Shown: piece by piece, positions 48,208-60,499 of the stretch | How positions within the stretch are numbered: the stretch's first letter is position 1 | Layout: each line of letters begins with the position of its first letter | Assembly: GCA_001695595.3 (NCBI GenBank) | Contig: MBPM02000033.1 | Coordinates: forward strand, 248,001 to 312,000 | Source of the DNA: Plasmopara viticola | Taxonomy: Eukaryota; Oomycota; Peronosporomycetes; Peronosporales; Peronosporaceae | DNA length: 64,000 nt | Reading direction: 5' to 3' | The notes under the pieces: model-generated | The model's database searches: none | The model's input: only the letters and a program-made list of their open reading frames with translations | What the model was told of the DNA's origin: nothing | Position numbers and translations under genes: made by a program

Positions 48208-49725
48208 ATGGCAACGAAGAAGAAACCATTTAGTGGTAAGGCCAAGAAGCAGCAGGTACAATTTTGGTTTAAGTAGACATTGTTTCCGGGAAATGATAAT
48301 CTCAAGTGATTGGCTCTGCGAACTATTGGTTCTGTAGCTTCGTGACAAGCGAGCCAAGAAACGAGACGCGCTTGACTCGGGTGATGACGATATTTGCAAT
48401 TTAGAGGTACAAATGGCGCTACCTGTGACGCAACCGGTAAACGTTGTTTCGGCTGTATTAAATTGTCAATATACATGTGACGCGATATATGTTTGTGTGA
48501 CATAGGTTTCTTCTGGACGTGGAGACCTCCGTACAGTATTCCTGAAGGAATCGAAAGCCGCTGTTGATGCTAGAAAGAAGGATGCGACGCGCGAGCTTGT
48601 ATATGCGACAGACCGTGGCAATTCGCAATCAATTTACGCTCTGGGTATCCACGATCCAGCTAACCAGCCGCGTATTTTACAAAAGCCAAAATGGTCTCGG
48701 GATATGACGCCAGAAGAGTTGAACGAAGTGGACGATCGAGCTTTTCACGAGTGGGTAAAGTATCTTGAGCAGGAGACGAATAATCGAGAGGATAATGCGC
48801 AGCTGAACTTATACGAGAGAAATCTAGAAGTATGGCGCCAGCTATGGCGCGTCGTCGAGCGCTCATCTGTGCTCGTGCATCTCGCCGACGCTCGCTGTCC
48901 TTTGCTGCATATTAGCGACCAGCTTGTCACGCACATTCAAACACAATTTCCATGGAAACGCGTGTACTGGCACTTACGAAGACCGATTTGGTGGCGATTG
49001 ACCGCGTTGAGAAATGGTCGAGCTACTTGCAGAGAAGGTATGGTGATGAAATTACAGTTCTTGCGTACAGCCGCGATAACGTCAACGAGAGCAATGCAAT
49101 CTTGATGCGAACTATCGGTCATCTAAGTGCTACCCTTGATCACAACAGCCGAGACGAAGATCATATCGAATCACAAAACGACACGCTTACGATTGGATTT
49201 GTCGGAGAGCCGAACGTTGGTAAGAGCTCTTTGCTGAATAGCCTCTTTGGTCGCAAGCTTGTGAGCGTGTCAGCCACTCCTGGCCACACCAAGCACATGC
49301 AGACGCACTATTTTGAGCACGTGGAGATGCTAGAGCAAAGCGACAGCACCTTCTCGCGTGTGCTCGTGTGTGACTGTCCTGGCGTCGTGTTTCCCCGATT
49401 TAACGTACCGGTGCTGCTACAGATTCTGTTTGGTAGCTTTCCAATTGCTCAGACTCGTGAACCTTTTAGCGCTGTGCGATTTATAGCGGAAAATTGTGTG
49501 CCACATCTTCACGAAGTGTACAAGCTTAAGCCCGTGGAGGAAGATGACGACAAGTGGTGTCCCTATACGTTGTGCGAGTCTTACGCGCACCTTCGCGGTT
49601 TTCGAGTCAAAGGTGGCAAGTTTGACGTACACCGTGCCGCCAACACAATACTTCGAGACACGCTCAACGGAAAAAAAGTGGTGCTGTCTTTCCCTCCTCC
49701 GCAAGGGCGACGAAGCAAGTCTTAG
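48208..49725 (+). CDS. GNL1: GNL1-type circularly permuted GTPase, with a frameshift
   Basis: Three exons: 48208-48255, 48338-48406 and 48506-49725, with GT..AG introns in phase. Exons 1-2 encode the basic start MATKKKPFSGKAKKQQ and LRDKRAKKRD, very like animal GNL1. Exon 3 contains NLEVWRQLWRVVERS, then G4 (LTKTDL), the P-loop G1 (GFVGEPNVGKSSLLNSLFG) and G3 (DCPG). The order G4-G1-G3 is the permuted order of the YlqF/YawG family. These proteins act in ribosome assembly and nucleolar export. The coding frame shifts near 48962-48965, inside CGCGTGTACTGG. Exon 3 is 1220 nt, two more than a multiple of three, which fits an extra GT dinucleotide. Everything else is conserved, so either the allele is newly broken or the base calls contain an error. 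Confidence 0.85.
48256..48337 (+). other. Intron 1 of the GNL1-type gene
   Basis: 82 nt, GTACAA...CTGTAG, phase 0. Removing it joins KKQQ to LRDKRAKK. Confidence 0.7.
48407..48505 (+). other. Intron 2 of the GNL1-type gene
   Basis: 99 nt, GTACAA...ACATAG, phase 0. Both introns of this gene start with the same GTACAA donor. Confidence 0.7.
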
Positions 49726-49835
49726 ATTTCTTTATCGCGAATAATTACTAAATTGTCACAGTAAATATTTAGTGCTATCTAGCGAATAGTTGAGGTAACA
49801 AACATATATTGTCTATCAATCGAATTCCATCTTTC

Positions 49836-50948
49836 ATGGTGTTCGTGAAGGTGCTACGGCGCAACCTGCAGCACGTGCTGAGGGCGCCGCAGCAGACACA
49901 AAACTTTGTATCTGCTGCAGAGAAGGTAAAAACTGACGCGTTATCGGTGTCGTGCAACAAAGAAGCTAGAGGACGTACGTTTATTGACAATGATAAAGTT
50001 TGCGCGTGCTGAAAGTGAAGATGTTTACTGCCACAGCGGACTGTTGGAAGTGCCACCAATCGACGGATTGCTGCTCTTTTTTTTGCAAAGCATGCAATGC
50101 TATCCAACCAATCGATAAAGGTTGCCACTGCGACTACTTTGAGATGTTTCAAGTGTATGCCTACAGTTGTTTGTGCCCAACTCTGAGTAATTGTCTGAAC
50201 GGTCTTCTTTGTTTATTTGTTGAATGACAGACCGAAAACTTTTAATTTAAAGCAGGAAGTTATTGAACGGACCTACTGGAATCTACAAAAACGCATGCAT
50301 CCGGACTTGTATGGATCTAAGTCAGAGGTGCTTTTTTGATACTGGTCTTTGTTTGCTATTGAAATGCGAAGCCGTTGTGAATTGTTGTCTGGTGCACGTT
50401 GTCAGTTTGAAAAAGAAGTTTCTGCAGTCAATTCTGCTGTAATCAACGATGCGTACAAGATGCTGAAGAAGCCTAACACGCGCGTCAAGTACTTGGTGAG
50501 TGAAATATCAACTTGGGAGTCGGCGATATTTGTCGCGTTCTAACGCGACTTTTGCTTTTAAAAGCTGGCCCTGCATGGGGTTGACGCACTTGGTGAGAGT
50601 GCAAGTACAGCTGTAGATTCTAACCTTCTGATGCAAACTATGGAAATTAGGTACCCAGTCGACAATCATTAAATTGTTTTGAATTGAGTTGTGAAATTGA
50701 CTAGTATGACTTTGTTGTTACGATATGCCAAAAGAGAGCGCATTGCCGAAGCCTCCGATATGGTTGCGCTGCATGAAATACGAAAAGAGATTTCAAGAGA
50801 CATCGATGCTATCATTTACAAGTTGGGAGAAGTGTATGATACAGAGCTAAACCTCGATTCTACGAAAAAGTATGCTATTGAATTGCAGTACATGATCAAA
50901 TGTGCAGAAGAGATCGACAGACGAGAAGAAAAAATCGACGGGTACTAG
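49836..50948 (+). CDS. HSCB: Mitochondrial iron-sulfur co-chaperone HscB/Jac1
   Basis: Six exons splice in frame: 49836-49974, 50037-50154, 50231-50327, 50406-50495, 50565-50650 and 50735-50948, totalling 744 nt or 247 residues. All introns are GT..AG and 62-84 nt long. The N-terminus (MVFVKVLRRNLQHVLRAP) is Arg-rich and lacks acidic residues, like a mitochondrial targeting sequence. Next comes the zinc module CWKCHQSTDC...FCKACNAIQ found in eukaryotic HSCB, then DYFEMFQV and a J-domain with the essential HPD (KRMHPDLYG). The C-terminal helical domain (MEIRERIAEA, ALHEIRKEISRDID) binds the scaffold ISCU in the family. HscB stimulates the mitochondrial Hsp70 ATPase for Fe-S cluster transfer. 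It starts 110 bp after the GNL1 gene, on the same strand. Confidence 0.93.
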
Positions 50949-51419
50949 ATGGTCGCTCAGCTTACATATACAGCTTGTCTTTGCCTGCACCAATTTTTGT
51001 TGTGCAAACATCACAATAAATGTCCCGTCGTACGTGCATCTATGTAATGTTGTCGTCGTTTGGACAAGTCACCAATACTTCTGTCTCAGCAAACGAATTC
51101 AATGCATATTATTTGTAAAGTTTGTCAAGTCTATCCGTGCGGCAAGTCGGTGTCGACAACTAGCAAAGTTCCTCGCTGCAGACAAAGTGCGCGTGCTCCT
51201 ATCTAGGCCCTTCTCTATTGTATTGTAAAAGTTGGGCCGTGTACATCTATTGCAAATAATTAGTATTTGCTAGAACCATAACGATAGGATAGCAGTGTTT
51301 ATAGTCGGTGTGAGTGCATTGAAGTTTAGCTTATGCGCCTTACAAAAGAGTCTTTTGATAAATTACCATTCATGTCGACGACATTTTGGAACTGTAGCGC
51401 TTGCAGAAAATGATGCTTT
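50949..51419. other. Convergent intergenic region
   Basis: These 471 bases lie between the 3' ends of HSCB (+) and the cysteine-rich gene (-). No gene is seen; presumably it holds both 3' UTRs. Confidence 0.5.
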
Positions 51420-52241
51420 TCAGACACGGTCCATGGTCTCATCCTGCACCTCGAAACCTTTTTCGCGCTCACGAAGCTCCACGTTCACCTGGGCGGTCAT
51501 ACAGCCTTGAGTGGTAGCGTACGTACACTGCGCAATGCAATACATAAGATCCGCCAATTCGCCTAGCTCCGAGATGCAGATAGACAGTAGACTACACACG
51601 CAGCTGACCAGCTGGATGCAGTTATTGCATCGCTAAAACAAAGAGCAGCAGCAGCACATCGTCAAAAAAGCGACACCTCTCCGATTAAGACTCCGATAGG
51701 ACATACAATAATGCGGTTGTCCCACTTGTCTGGCTGCAAGCGGTAACGATCCATCACCAGCATGCGCGTGGCCGATACAGCGCAACCGTTGCAGCAAAAC
51801 GACTGCACCATTAAGTAAAAACGTAAGAGTATTAAGCGTTAGTCCACAGCTTCAACCATAAGCGCACACCAAGCTAGCTAACCTCAAGACACAGGCAGCA
51901 GTTGGGACAGCTGGACTCGCCGCAGCGACCGGAGCGCACGCAGGGCACAATTCCGTCCATGTAGCCCTGGCAACATGTATAATTGGACATGTCATAGTTC
52001 AAGGCTTTGCGTCGAATGATCACTTGCGCGCAGCAAGGACACAGACACGAGCTCAGGCAGCCTGTCAGCACCCACGCAGTGTGTTAGCTAGAGCTCTTTT
52101 AGCGAGAAAGAAGTGCAATCAATTTCTGTACTTACATAAAGGATCAGCGCCGGGGGCGTGCATCATGCCTACATGAAAAGAACCCGGGTTGTCCTTGCGC
52201 ACATCGTCCTCGACAGGATCACCCGAGCACAAGATACACAT
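51420..52241 (-). CDS. Conserved cysteine-rich protein (PLAC8-like appearance), four exons
   Basis: On the minus strand four segments splice in frame: 52241-52136, 52061-51883, 51802-51677 and 51632-51420. This gives 207 residues from MCILCSGDP to MDRV and TGA. The last intron is only 44 nt, which is short, so that junction is less certain. Cys clusters run through the protein: CLCPCCAQVIIRRKAL, YTCCQGYMDG, CGESSCPNCCLCLE, FCCNGCAVSATRMLV. DKWDNRIIVCPI and a Cys-rich helix (CIQLVSCVCSLLSICISELG) follow, then GCMTAQVNVEL. The pattern resembles a widespread eukaryotic Cys-rich membrane-associated family and loosely PLAC8; function is unknown. The ATG used lies just inside a TACAG acceptor-like site, so an additional 5' exon is possible. 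Confidence 0.7.
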
Positions 52242-54029
52242 GCCTGTAGTTACGAAGAAGACTTGTGAACTGAACTTCAGAAGAAAGCCCAGCGGCGGTT
52301 AATATACCGGTTAGCCCTGCTGGCTACAAAGACAATTTTTCTATAACTGGAAAAAATTAGATGGAAAAATTAAATGGATTTGCAAAGGCGTTCGAGAATC
52401 GAGACGATAAATATGTCATTCTCCATTCGCAGCACATTCAGGGCATTGCTCAAGAACGCGTCGACTGGATAATTATTGCAACTTAATAAGAAGTGCTGGA
52501 ATGATATAGTATGCGAGCCCAAACATGTCCGGAAATTTGATCAAAACCAAGTGCACGTTTGTCCACATACAATTCTCATGTCCCTTGAGCAGTATGTCAC
52601 TGTGAGAAGGTCACGCAGCACTTTGTACAGAGAATACGCTGAATGAGATATTCGATAGGACCGTTTATTGTAGGATGATCGACGTATGCAGTTTAAAGAC
52701 TGCTAGCTTTCAAACAATATTTATATTCTACCTAATATATACTCGTATATATTTCGACTAGGATCCGGCATAAATTACGGCAGGGAACTCAAGGTGTAAC
52801 ATTCTTATAGCGACTCTTTTAACAAAAGCCAATTTTATCACAAAATTTGGACTTCGTTCGTTGAATCCCCCCGATTACATGTGGTAGGAGAGGGGTAAGT
52901 ATTTCTCTCATTTTTACAAGAGCATACTTTCTTGCAAGAAACTCTTTGTCGTGAATAGGTAAGCGATTCCCGGCAGCTTTGACCTGCTGTAATTGAATTA
53001 CGATCACCCGAACTAGCCCCTTGACGCCTGTTTAAAGTAGTGTGCTACCGATGGCAAAAGCTGACGCATATTAAACGATCGTCCTGGACCTGGCAAGACC
53101 AGGATCAGCGCCTGTAACCGACTTTCGTTGACTTTGTCAAGCACTCATAAGCTTTCTAATTCTGGAAAGAAATTGTGTAATTTTCGAATAGGTCGGTCAA
53201 AACTTTCAGCACTTCTGCGTAATTTGCACTATACTTGTGTAAGCAATCGGTCAGGGCAAGTCACTTCTTTTACTAGTTCTGGCTCAATGGAAATGACCGA
53301 ATCAATTGACTTTGATCTTAGCGGAATCAGCCGTAAATTCTTTTTTATACAACACTATCAAATAGATTATTTGGCGCCAAAGCTGCGTTTATCTGTATCA
53401 GCTCGATATTCGTTCGTGTGTATAAACTTGAGCATTACCCACAACGGTCCTCCACGCATGCGTACTCTATATGACTATAAGCAAGTTTGGCATTAAGTTT
53501 GTCCACACATACACCCTGCGCGGCTTAAATAAATGCATCACCAGACTTTTGAGCGTAGCGGGTATGTTTGAGAGTCCTTGCGGCATGGTAAATTTGTCCT
53601 AAGCTTACCGCTCAAAGTGCTGACCTTGGTCATGAATGTATTTTTCTCTTGCACGAGAAGTTAGTGATGCTGGTCAGCAAGTCAAGTGAACCGTATTTTG
53701 CATGCTGTTTTACAACACATTGCATTTCAGGATCGACGACTTTGCCGTGGTGCGTGTAAGTTGCGTCACTTACCAATTGACTTCTCTGACGCAAAATGTT
53801 GTAGCAGAGTGAAAAGACTAACTCTCTTTTATCATTTCCCCCCTCATACTTTGCAAGCCAATGATTTCTACACTGTTTTTGAGTCTAGAGTGTTGCCGTG
53901 TCACGCGGTATCGAGTTCCAAATATTTAGTATTTATATCGTAATCAGGTGGCAGCGGCGGAAACGCGTCTCGTGAGATCATACTCTGCTTTTTTTCACTG
54001 GCACATTTAGCGGATTCGATACATCTCTA
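52242..54029. other. Non-coding stretch left of the 54 kb hairpin
   Basis: No recognised gene. A plus-strand frame at 53128-53496 (122 residues) is Ser-rich and has no known domain. Confidence 0.45.
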
Positions 54030-54062
54030 GCACCAAGTGCGCGGAATTCGCGCACTTAGTGC
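54030..54062. repeat. GC-rich inverted repeat
   Basis: The arms GCACCAAGTGCGCG (54030-54043) and CGCGCACTTAGTGC (54049-54062) pair over 14 bp with one mismatch around the loop GAATT. It stands out in AT-rich surroundings. It could be a protein-binding palindrome or a transposon end. Confidence 0.65.
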
Positions 54063-57000
54063 CTGATAAGAGTACTTTTCAAGATTTCTTCCTTTGATTG
54101 AGATGGAAAGTTTATCTGAATTGACCACTACCTCGGCTGTGGATCAAATTAATAAGCCCATCCAAACTGTGTGACGGCATCCCGTCCAGTCCGAGTAAAG
54201 CATTCAGGATCTAGGGTATAATTGGGTCGGTGTCCCCTTTTTAAAGGTATATGACCGACTCTAATCGCATAACAAGATGTCTCCTTTAAAGCTTACCTTC
54301 CAAGACGAGGAACATTACACTACTTGATCAGCGCCAAGTATCACCGGCTTTGCATAGACGGGATCGCCGACATTGATGTGTCGCCATGGTTGTGCATCAA
54401 CGCACTTTTGAAGTTCAGCAGGAAAATTCACTCACCGATCTCCTATCTAGCAAAACATGCATCGCTTTACGCGTCACGAAAGGGCAGCGCACAGATACTT
54501 CGATCTTCTGGTCGACAATGACACGCCATTTACAGCATGCAGTTAACACTTCCTTCTACTGGCACTGCTTAGTGTATAACGTGTCACTTTACGCGTATTG
54601 ATTAGGTATTGCGTATGCTTTTATGTCTCATGTTACTAGCGAGTACTGTATACTAGGAGCCCGACGCAGGGGTATACTTGCCTCTCTCAAGAAGTGATAG
54701 GGCCTCGCCTGCACTGTCTTGGCCGAACGCCAGCTATGTTTTCACTGATACGCGGTAAATGCTAGTATTTCTCATTGATTACGTGCCATCATGCGTCCGG
54801 ATACTTGTCATTTGCATATTCACTCGCTACCGCGCTGATCGATGTCCGTTCTAAAAGCGCTTCTGCTTTTTAGCAGAAATGGGAGAGGAGTCGTCAAAGC
54901 TCTACTAGGAGCAAAGCGGTTTGCGCCTAAGCTTTTTGGCTTTCGGCTCAGTAATATTTGCGACCTCCCAACCATGGATCGTACGCTGCATCCAAAAACA
55001 AGGCTTGACACTATTAAGGTCGAGAAACGTCACACCTTAATCCACCAGAGTTCTCGTTAAAGTGGCCATAGTAATCGTCGCAAGGCAAGCAGTGGTAAAG
55101 TCATGTCAGCGTGCCTCAGCATATGATGACCCCTTTTGAAAAGAAGAACATCGAGCCAAATTTCTTGATGATCTCAAAATCCCAAGTCCTAAAGGACAGA
55201 CTTTCGCCTTCTTGAACGTTTGATAATCTTCTCACCCAATACCAAGTCAGAGTTGCTAGCACGAACTTTGGTACCGAGTACGGTGCAATTACAAGCAAAT
55301 CCCTGAAATATTTTCATTATTCTCTATATCTCGACAGATTTCACTTTTTCCCAAACAGACTATCTCGCGTCTACTAGTAGACATCCATTACCAGTTTACT
55401 CCAGATGATAAATTCGCCGCGAGAGTTTGGCTCCCTGAAACTTGGATCACTTTGTTGTAGGCGATATTCCGACCGCGGATGCGACTATCACCACAGATGA
55501 AGAATCGTCAGATGATCATACGCTATCTTGCAGCTCATGGTCTACCTCCTCCTTATCGACAAAGCCAGCATTATGGCACCCGACATTCCTGGTGAAACCC
55601 GGCTATTCGAAAATTTCTTTACTCATGATGCCTACAAGTTAACTAATCACTTATTGACTCGTTCTCGGTCACTTAATAAAGAGGTCGAATGTATAAAGAA
55701 CACTCACGTTCGTGTGCAATATGTTCGTTGAGACTGCAAATGATATCTAACTCGAAACATGGTAGGTGGCTATCTCAGCCAGCAGAGTTCGTGACTCCTG
55801 GACAAAGTTTACTAGCTTCTATTACTTTTGGAAGGAAGCGAGATCGTACACAGTACGCATAGTTAGGTGGCAAAACGATATGATGCTTTCAGCATGCATG
55901 GTAAAGAAAGCCACCTCAATTGAAATATTTCATGTAAGTGCCCAATAACGTGTTCATCGAATTTTAACGTGGCCATTGCAATCCTGCTGACGCAAAGCAG
56001 GCAATTCTAGTAAACTTCTCTTCCCTTACTCCAACTGTAAGCGGCTTTGTCCTAGACGAAGCCTCTGTCTTAGGTGATGACGTCATCGACGCAGACGACA
56101 CCTTCATCTCTCCCAAAGAGTACTCTTATAAATTGTTAGTGCATCTGATTGCGCTCTGATCGCATTAATTTTTTGTTGAACACATGTTTGATCCTCCGGA
56201 TCAAGCAAGACATCTAGCTTGTCTAGCCTGTACTACATTCTCATTAGGGATCAGTCTCAGACTGATGATGGTTACGATATTTATATAATATGGCTAGTGA
56301 ACACCAGGGTATCCAGCTTGGACCCACGGTTTATCAACGCTTTCTTGCCTTCCGACTTTTGGAAACTTGACCATCCACAGACAGGTTGTAGGTCAAGCGT
56401 TTGCTAAAAAGGTTCTGTGTAGTATTTGTGCTGAGACTCCGCATTCGTGAGCCATTTAACTCTCTATCATACTTTGCGCTCATCAAAGCAATTCACGCAC
56501 CTACTGGATTTTCATCTTTCTAATAAACAAGATGAGCCACCCTCAAGATTTACTCGTTGTTAAAAACACGAAGGCTTTAAAGACAACAAAAAATGATGTT
56601 TTTGCAGATCTCTGATGTGAGACCAGTTTTATTATGAACGAACCTATTTGACTTAATAAAATTCGGCTATACGTTATCACTAGGGCAAGAGATGAAATTA
56701 CATCGGCCTACATGTATAAGAGTTCTTCGCTGATTCAGTAGTACTAAACGCTATTAACTACCGCTTAATAAATTAATTTTGGCATTTTTGAGCAAGACGA
56801 TTTGCAATTTCATCGGACCTTTTACGGTCATATAAAAAATGTAGGCCAAAACGTTTCTCAATACGACGTTGGCGCAACCATAATTTAATGTGTCCCTTTT
56901 AAAAATCAAATTTTATCCTCCGGACCCTAAACATCGTGTGAGGTGTAAGGCATCTCAGCAGTGCCATCTCCGCGTCCGGCCTTGTCGGTAGGACGATTTG

Positions 57001-58449
57001 TGGTGGTCTAATGGTTTCGTGTATCGGCTGTAGCTCAATGCTGTGTGCTTTGAGCGGCCGGCTGCCTCTGGCGTAAAAATACAATAACAAGCAACTTTAT
57101 CATCATTTGGAGACCTAACGCTGAGACTCGTTGCGGCCACATGGTTAAAGGAGCTCATATTCTTTATAAGTTTGAAACAGCCCCGAAAATGCTGAAGCCC
57201 GCCCTTCAAGCTCGGCTCGAAGAATATAATTTTAAGCGCATACACACAATTTGTTATGCAAGTTGAAGAAGTCATACAATTTATTATGTTGGAAAAGTCA
57301 CAAAGCCGAGATGAAGGCGGCCTCCTCCGACGCTCCTCTATCGAAAAAAATAATCACGTTCATGTAAGTGCGTCGCATAGGATTTCGGTGCCAAAAGCTT
57401 CTTGTAAAGTGACGCAGAGGTACTGAAAGGTGTCACGAGCCTTTTGTGTAGAAATTTAAGCCATTGAAGCGTCTCATTCGAATTGCGGTATCGCAAGTGA
57501 GTTGACCTTTCACGGATCGATATTTCGCGTTAAATTCAGAAGGTGAACGAGTCACGTAGTCCCTATGAGAGACTTCGGCCACCCGGGATTACTCGATACT
57601 TGTATCGAGAATTGTCATCTTTGACCTTACAGTCTTCTTTCTGGCTCCCAACTTAGTAACGCGATCAACAACGGCTTCGCTCCTGAGAGCCATGGACACC
57701 TCTTTCCTTCTCAGCGGGCCTTTTACACGACTGTCGAGCCTAGCGTCAACATCTTTTGAGAAAACCTCTAGCAATGAGATTGTTTTGACCATGTTGTCAT
57801 AAGCCCAAGCTTTTTAGCAGCTCTGATTGGCAACAAGGCAGACAAATATTTGCTGGATGCCCACGACGCTTTTGTAATTTTAACTTCCTAAAGGCAGAGA
57901 TGCCTGTGCACCACCAGACGAGGAAAGTAGGTTTGCAGGCATCCTCTACAGCGAAAGTGTTAAAGTATCTTCTACAGCCTCCCTTGCCTGAACAGCTCCC
58001 TGGCAAGAATTTTTTTTCCGCATGTGTATGCCCCGTCTTTGTGATAGTCACACCGCCAACCATCTTTGCGGCTGTCTGTACATCGTTGTGACTAATTTGA
58101 CTATTCATGTAAAAGCACGAGCGATAGGGGACACTATTATATGTAATGCGAGTCATAGTAGAGAAATGTCCCGAGCTTTTGTGGTAACTCTAGCGTTTTG
58201 TCAAATGTAGCTGTAAAAGAATGGCTGACGACAGGCACCCTGTCTGTACTTACACTTGTTTGTGTACCAAACAACACCAGAAAATCTACAGTCTCTTATT
58301 AATTTACAGAGTGCATACACTAAATTTTAGGTAGAACCAGAGTAGGATAATTGTTATATCAATTAGGCTCGCATTGGCAGCTTAGCCGTCTGACTATTTA
58401 ATGGCAGCGGCTCGCGTCCAATCTGCGCACAAGGTTACTCAACCCATGG
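54063..58449. other. Gene desert left of the LINE
   Basis: All frames are interrupted, and small ORFs (up to about 120 residues, such as 57797-58156 -) have no recognisable domain. No RNA gene was recognised. Confidence 0.5.
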
Positions 58450-59272
58450 GTGAATGCCGACAAGCTAATCCAATTTGCTCGTCAATCGCTGCTAACGCTA
58501 AATCACACTACCCTGGAGCAGATGCGTGATGATGATTGCAACTTCCAAGATGTCGCCCACTATTTCTTCTCAATCATATTATCGCAGCTTCGCAGCCAGG
58601 TGAAGACAAGACTTTCCACACGAAGTGGATAAAGTTTATCGGGTCCAAGCCGCCTTCGAAGTGCAGCAATCTACCGGCTAGTGTTGCTTCGCTATGGAAT
58701 ACGACGCCTGAAGTGACCAACCTTGTGCGAGCCACGAAGGCCTTGGCATTCTTTATATTGATGCTCATGTGTTCCCCCCAAGCTTTTCTATTAAGATTAT
58801 TGGCTCGGACGCTGTTCTGGACCCATGGCTGCGTGGATCCCTGCGCATCATGCCCATCTGCTACACCCCAACATGCTGTTAACACTGTTGCGCTCGCGTG
58901 TTGGTGAGATATGTATGCAACAATGACATCATCCGCAGTGGCAAGCCTCGTTCTGGCAAGATCTCGAAGAACTTTAAGGTAGATGCTATCTCAACATGGA
59001 TACTGCTGTTCTTAAGCTCAGCTAATTGGAGGACGGACAAGCCTGGAGGCTGGTACTCTGCTCGACTAAAGATGCCCCAACACCGGAGATCTCGTGCAAC
59101 GGTGTAACTGCGTCATCGGTCAACACCGACGAAATCAATAAGAATGGCCCCCTATACTTATCGAAAACCTTTTGTCCGAAATTTTCATCTCCTGCATTCA
59201 AGAATCAAAGTTTCGTGACCGGGCGCTAATCATCAAGTTCAGCTTCATCTTGACGCCTATTTCTGGTACAAG

Positions 59273-59605
59273 GTGTTTGTAAGTGACGACAAAATCGCCA
59301 GCCATCACACGACATCTGCACGTAGTGCAAGAGTCGTGACAGTGGTACGCGCCGATTTTCTAGGTTACGCAAGTGCCACGTTGGTAGATAAGTTCTCTAT
59401 TCCCAGCCAATGCTTAGTTGTGCGCTTCGATGTGGATGTTGCATCGTTGTATCGCACAAGTGGAGTATCAAGAGAGATTGCGGTTCTTTGCTCACCTCAG
59501 TACCACCGCGACGTTTGAAGACGAGGCCAGTCATTTTGTGATGGGTGATTTTAAGATTCTCATGGATCCGACATTGGATGCAAACACCGTTACCTCGCAC
59601 TAAGA
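59273..59605 (+). pseudogene. LINE endonuclease fragment
   Basis: The segment reads FVMGDFKILMDPTLDA, corresponding to the GDFN box of APE-type LINE endonucleases with Asn replaced by Lys. It is preceded in another frame by ARVVTVVRADFLG and a beta-strand block. The endonuclease nicks target DNA to prime reverse transcription. Frameshifts and the Asn-to-Lys change argue against activity. Confidence 0.7.
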
Positions 59606-60499
59606 CAACGCACGTTCTTATTGTGTGGAATAGCTCTCGACACTGGGTGTAGTTGATGCATACCGGGTTTAACATGATAATGCTCGCGTTTACATGGATC
59701 ACAGCCACACATGAAGTGCTTGGACTACATTTTGTTATCGGAAGGATTCCAGGTATTTTGTGCCCAGCATGCTGGAGATCAGCTTGCTCAGTCAGTGATG
59801 TTTCGTTAAGTGGTCCAGGCGCATGGTTGCGGTTATTGCAAAATTTTCGGCGTATCTTTGATGTACCCGATGGTGGTTCAAGCGATCGAACAAGAATCAA
59901 CCGATGTGTTAAGCCAACTTTGTGTGTCTTCCAAACCTGGCCGTGTTTGGAAAAAGTAGAAACAACGCATGAAGTGCCTACTTCAGCAGCTCCGAGCAAA
60001 TCTTCGCGCAAGCAACACAGCACTTGCAGTGACACGATACAACAGCAGTGTTATGTTGCCTTGAAGCAAGTATTTGAGTAAGCTTTGCGCGAGCACCATG
60101 ATTGCCTCACGTGCACAAGCCAGTACAACCAAAACAATGTTTTTGATTTACAAGCACAGCAGATGGAGAAGTCGAATCGATTTCATTCAGGCCATTGAAT
60201 CCCAATCCGTACGTCTGTCGATTAAAGAGCTTCAGCTACCCGATAGTTCTCTGTCCTCAACACCACATGACATCACACTCCAATTTTTGGACCATGGGTT
60301 CTGTCATGGGCGATCCGCTAAGTTGTAGTGGGCGTACGCTGGCACCAGATACGCATGCACAAGCGAAAGGCTAGACTCAATTGTTCGCCGACTCTCTAGG
60401 GAAGACCAAGACATACTCTCGTGTCCTTTAACAGTGATAAGTTTGCCGCCTTCATCAAGCATACGAACCCCAACTTATCGCCTGCTATGGAGGGTCTTG

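Noticed and set aside
4620..52645. Similar short phrases near 4628-4660 and 52608-52645 (TCACGCAGCAC..GTACAGA)
   Set aside because: The match is about 30 bases and not extendable; too weak to call a repeat family without a genome-wide search.
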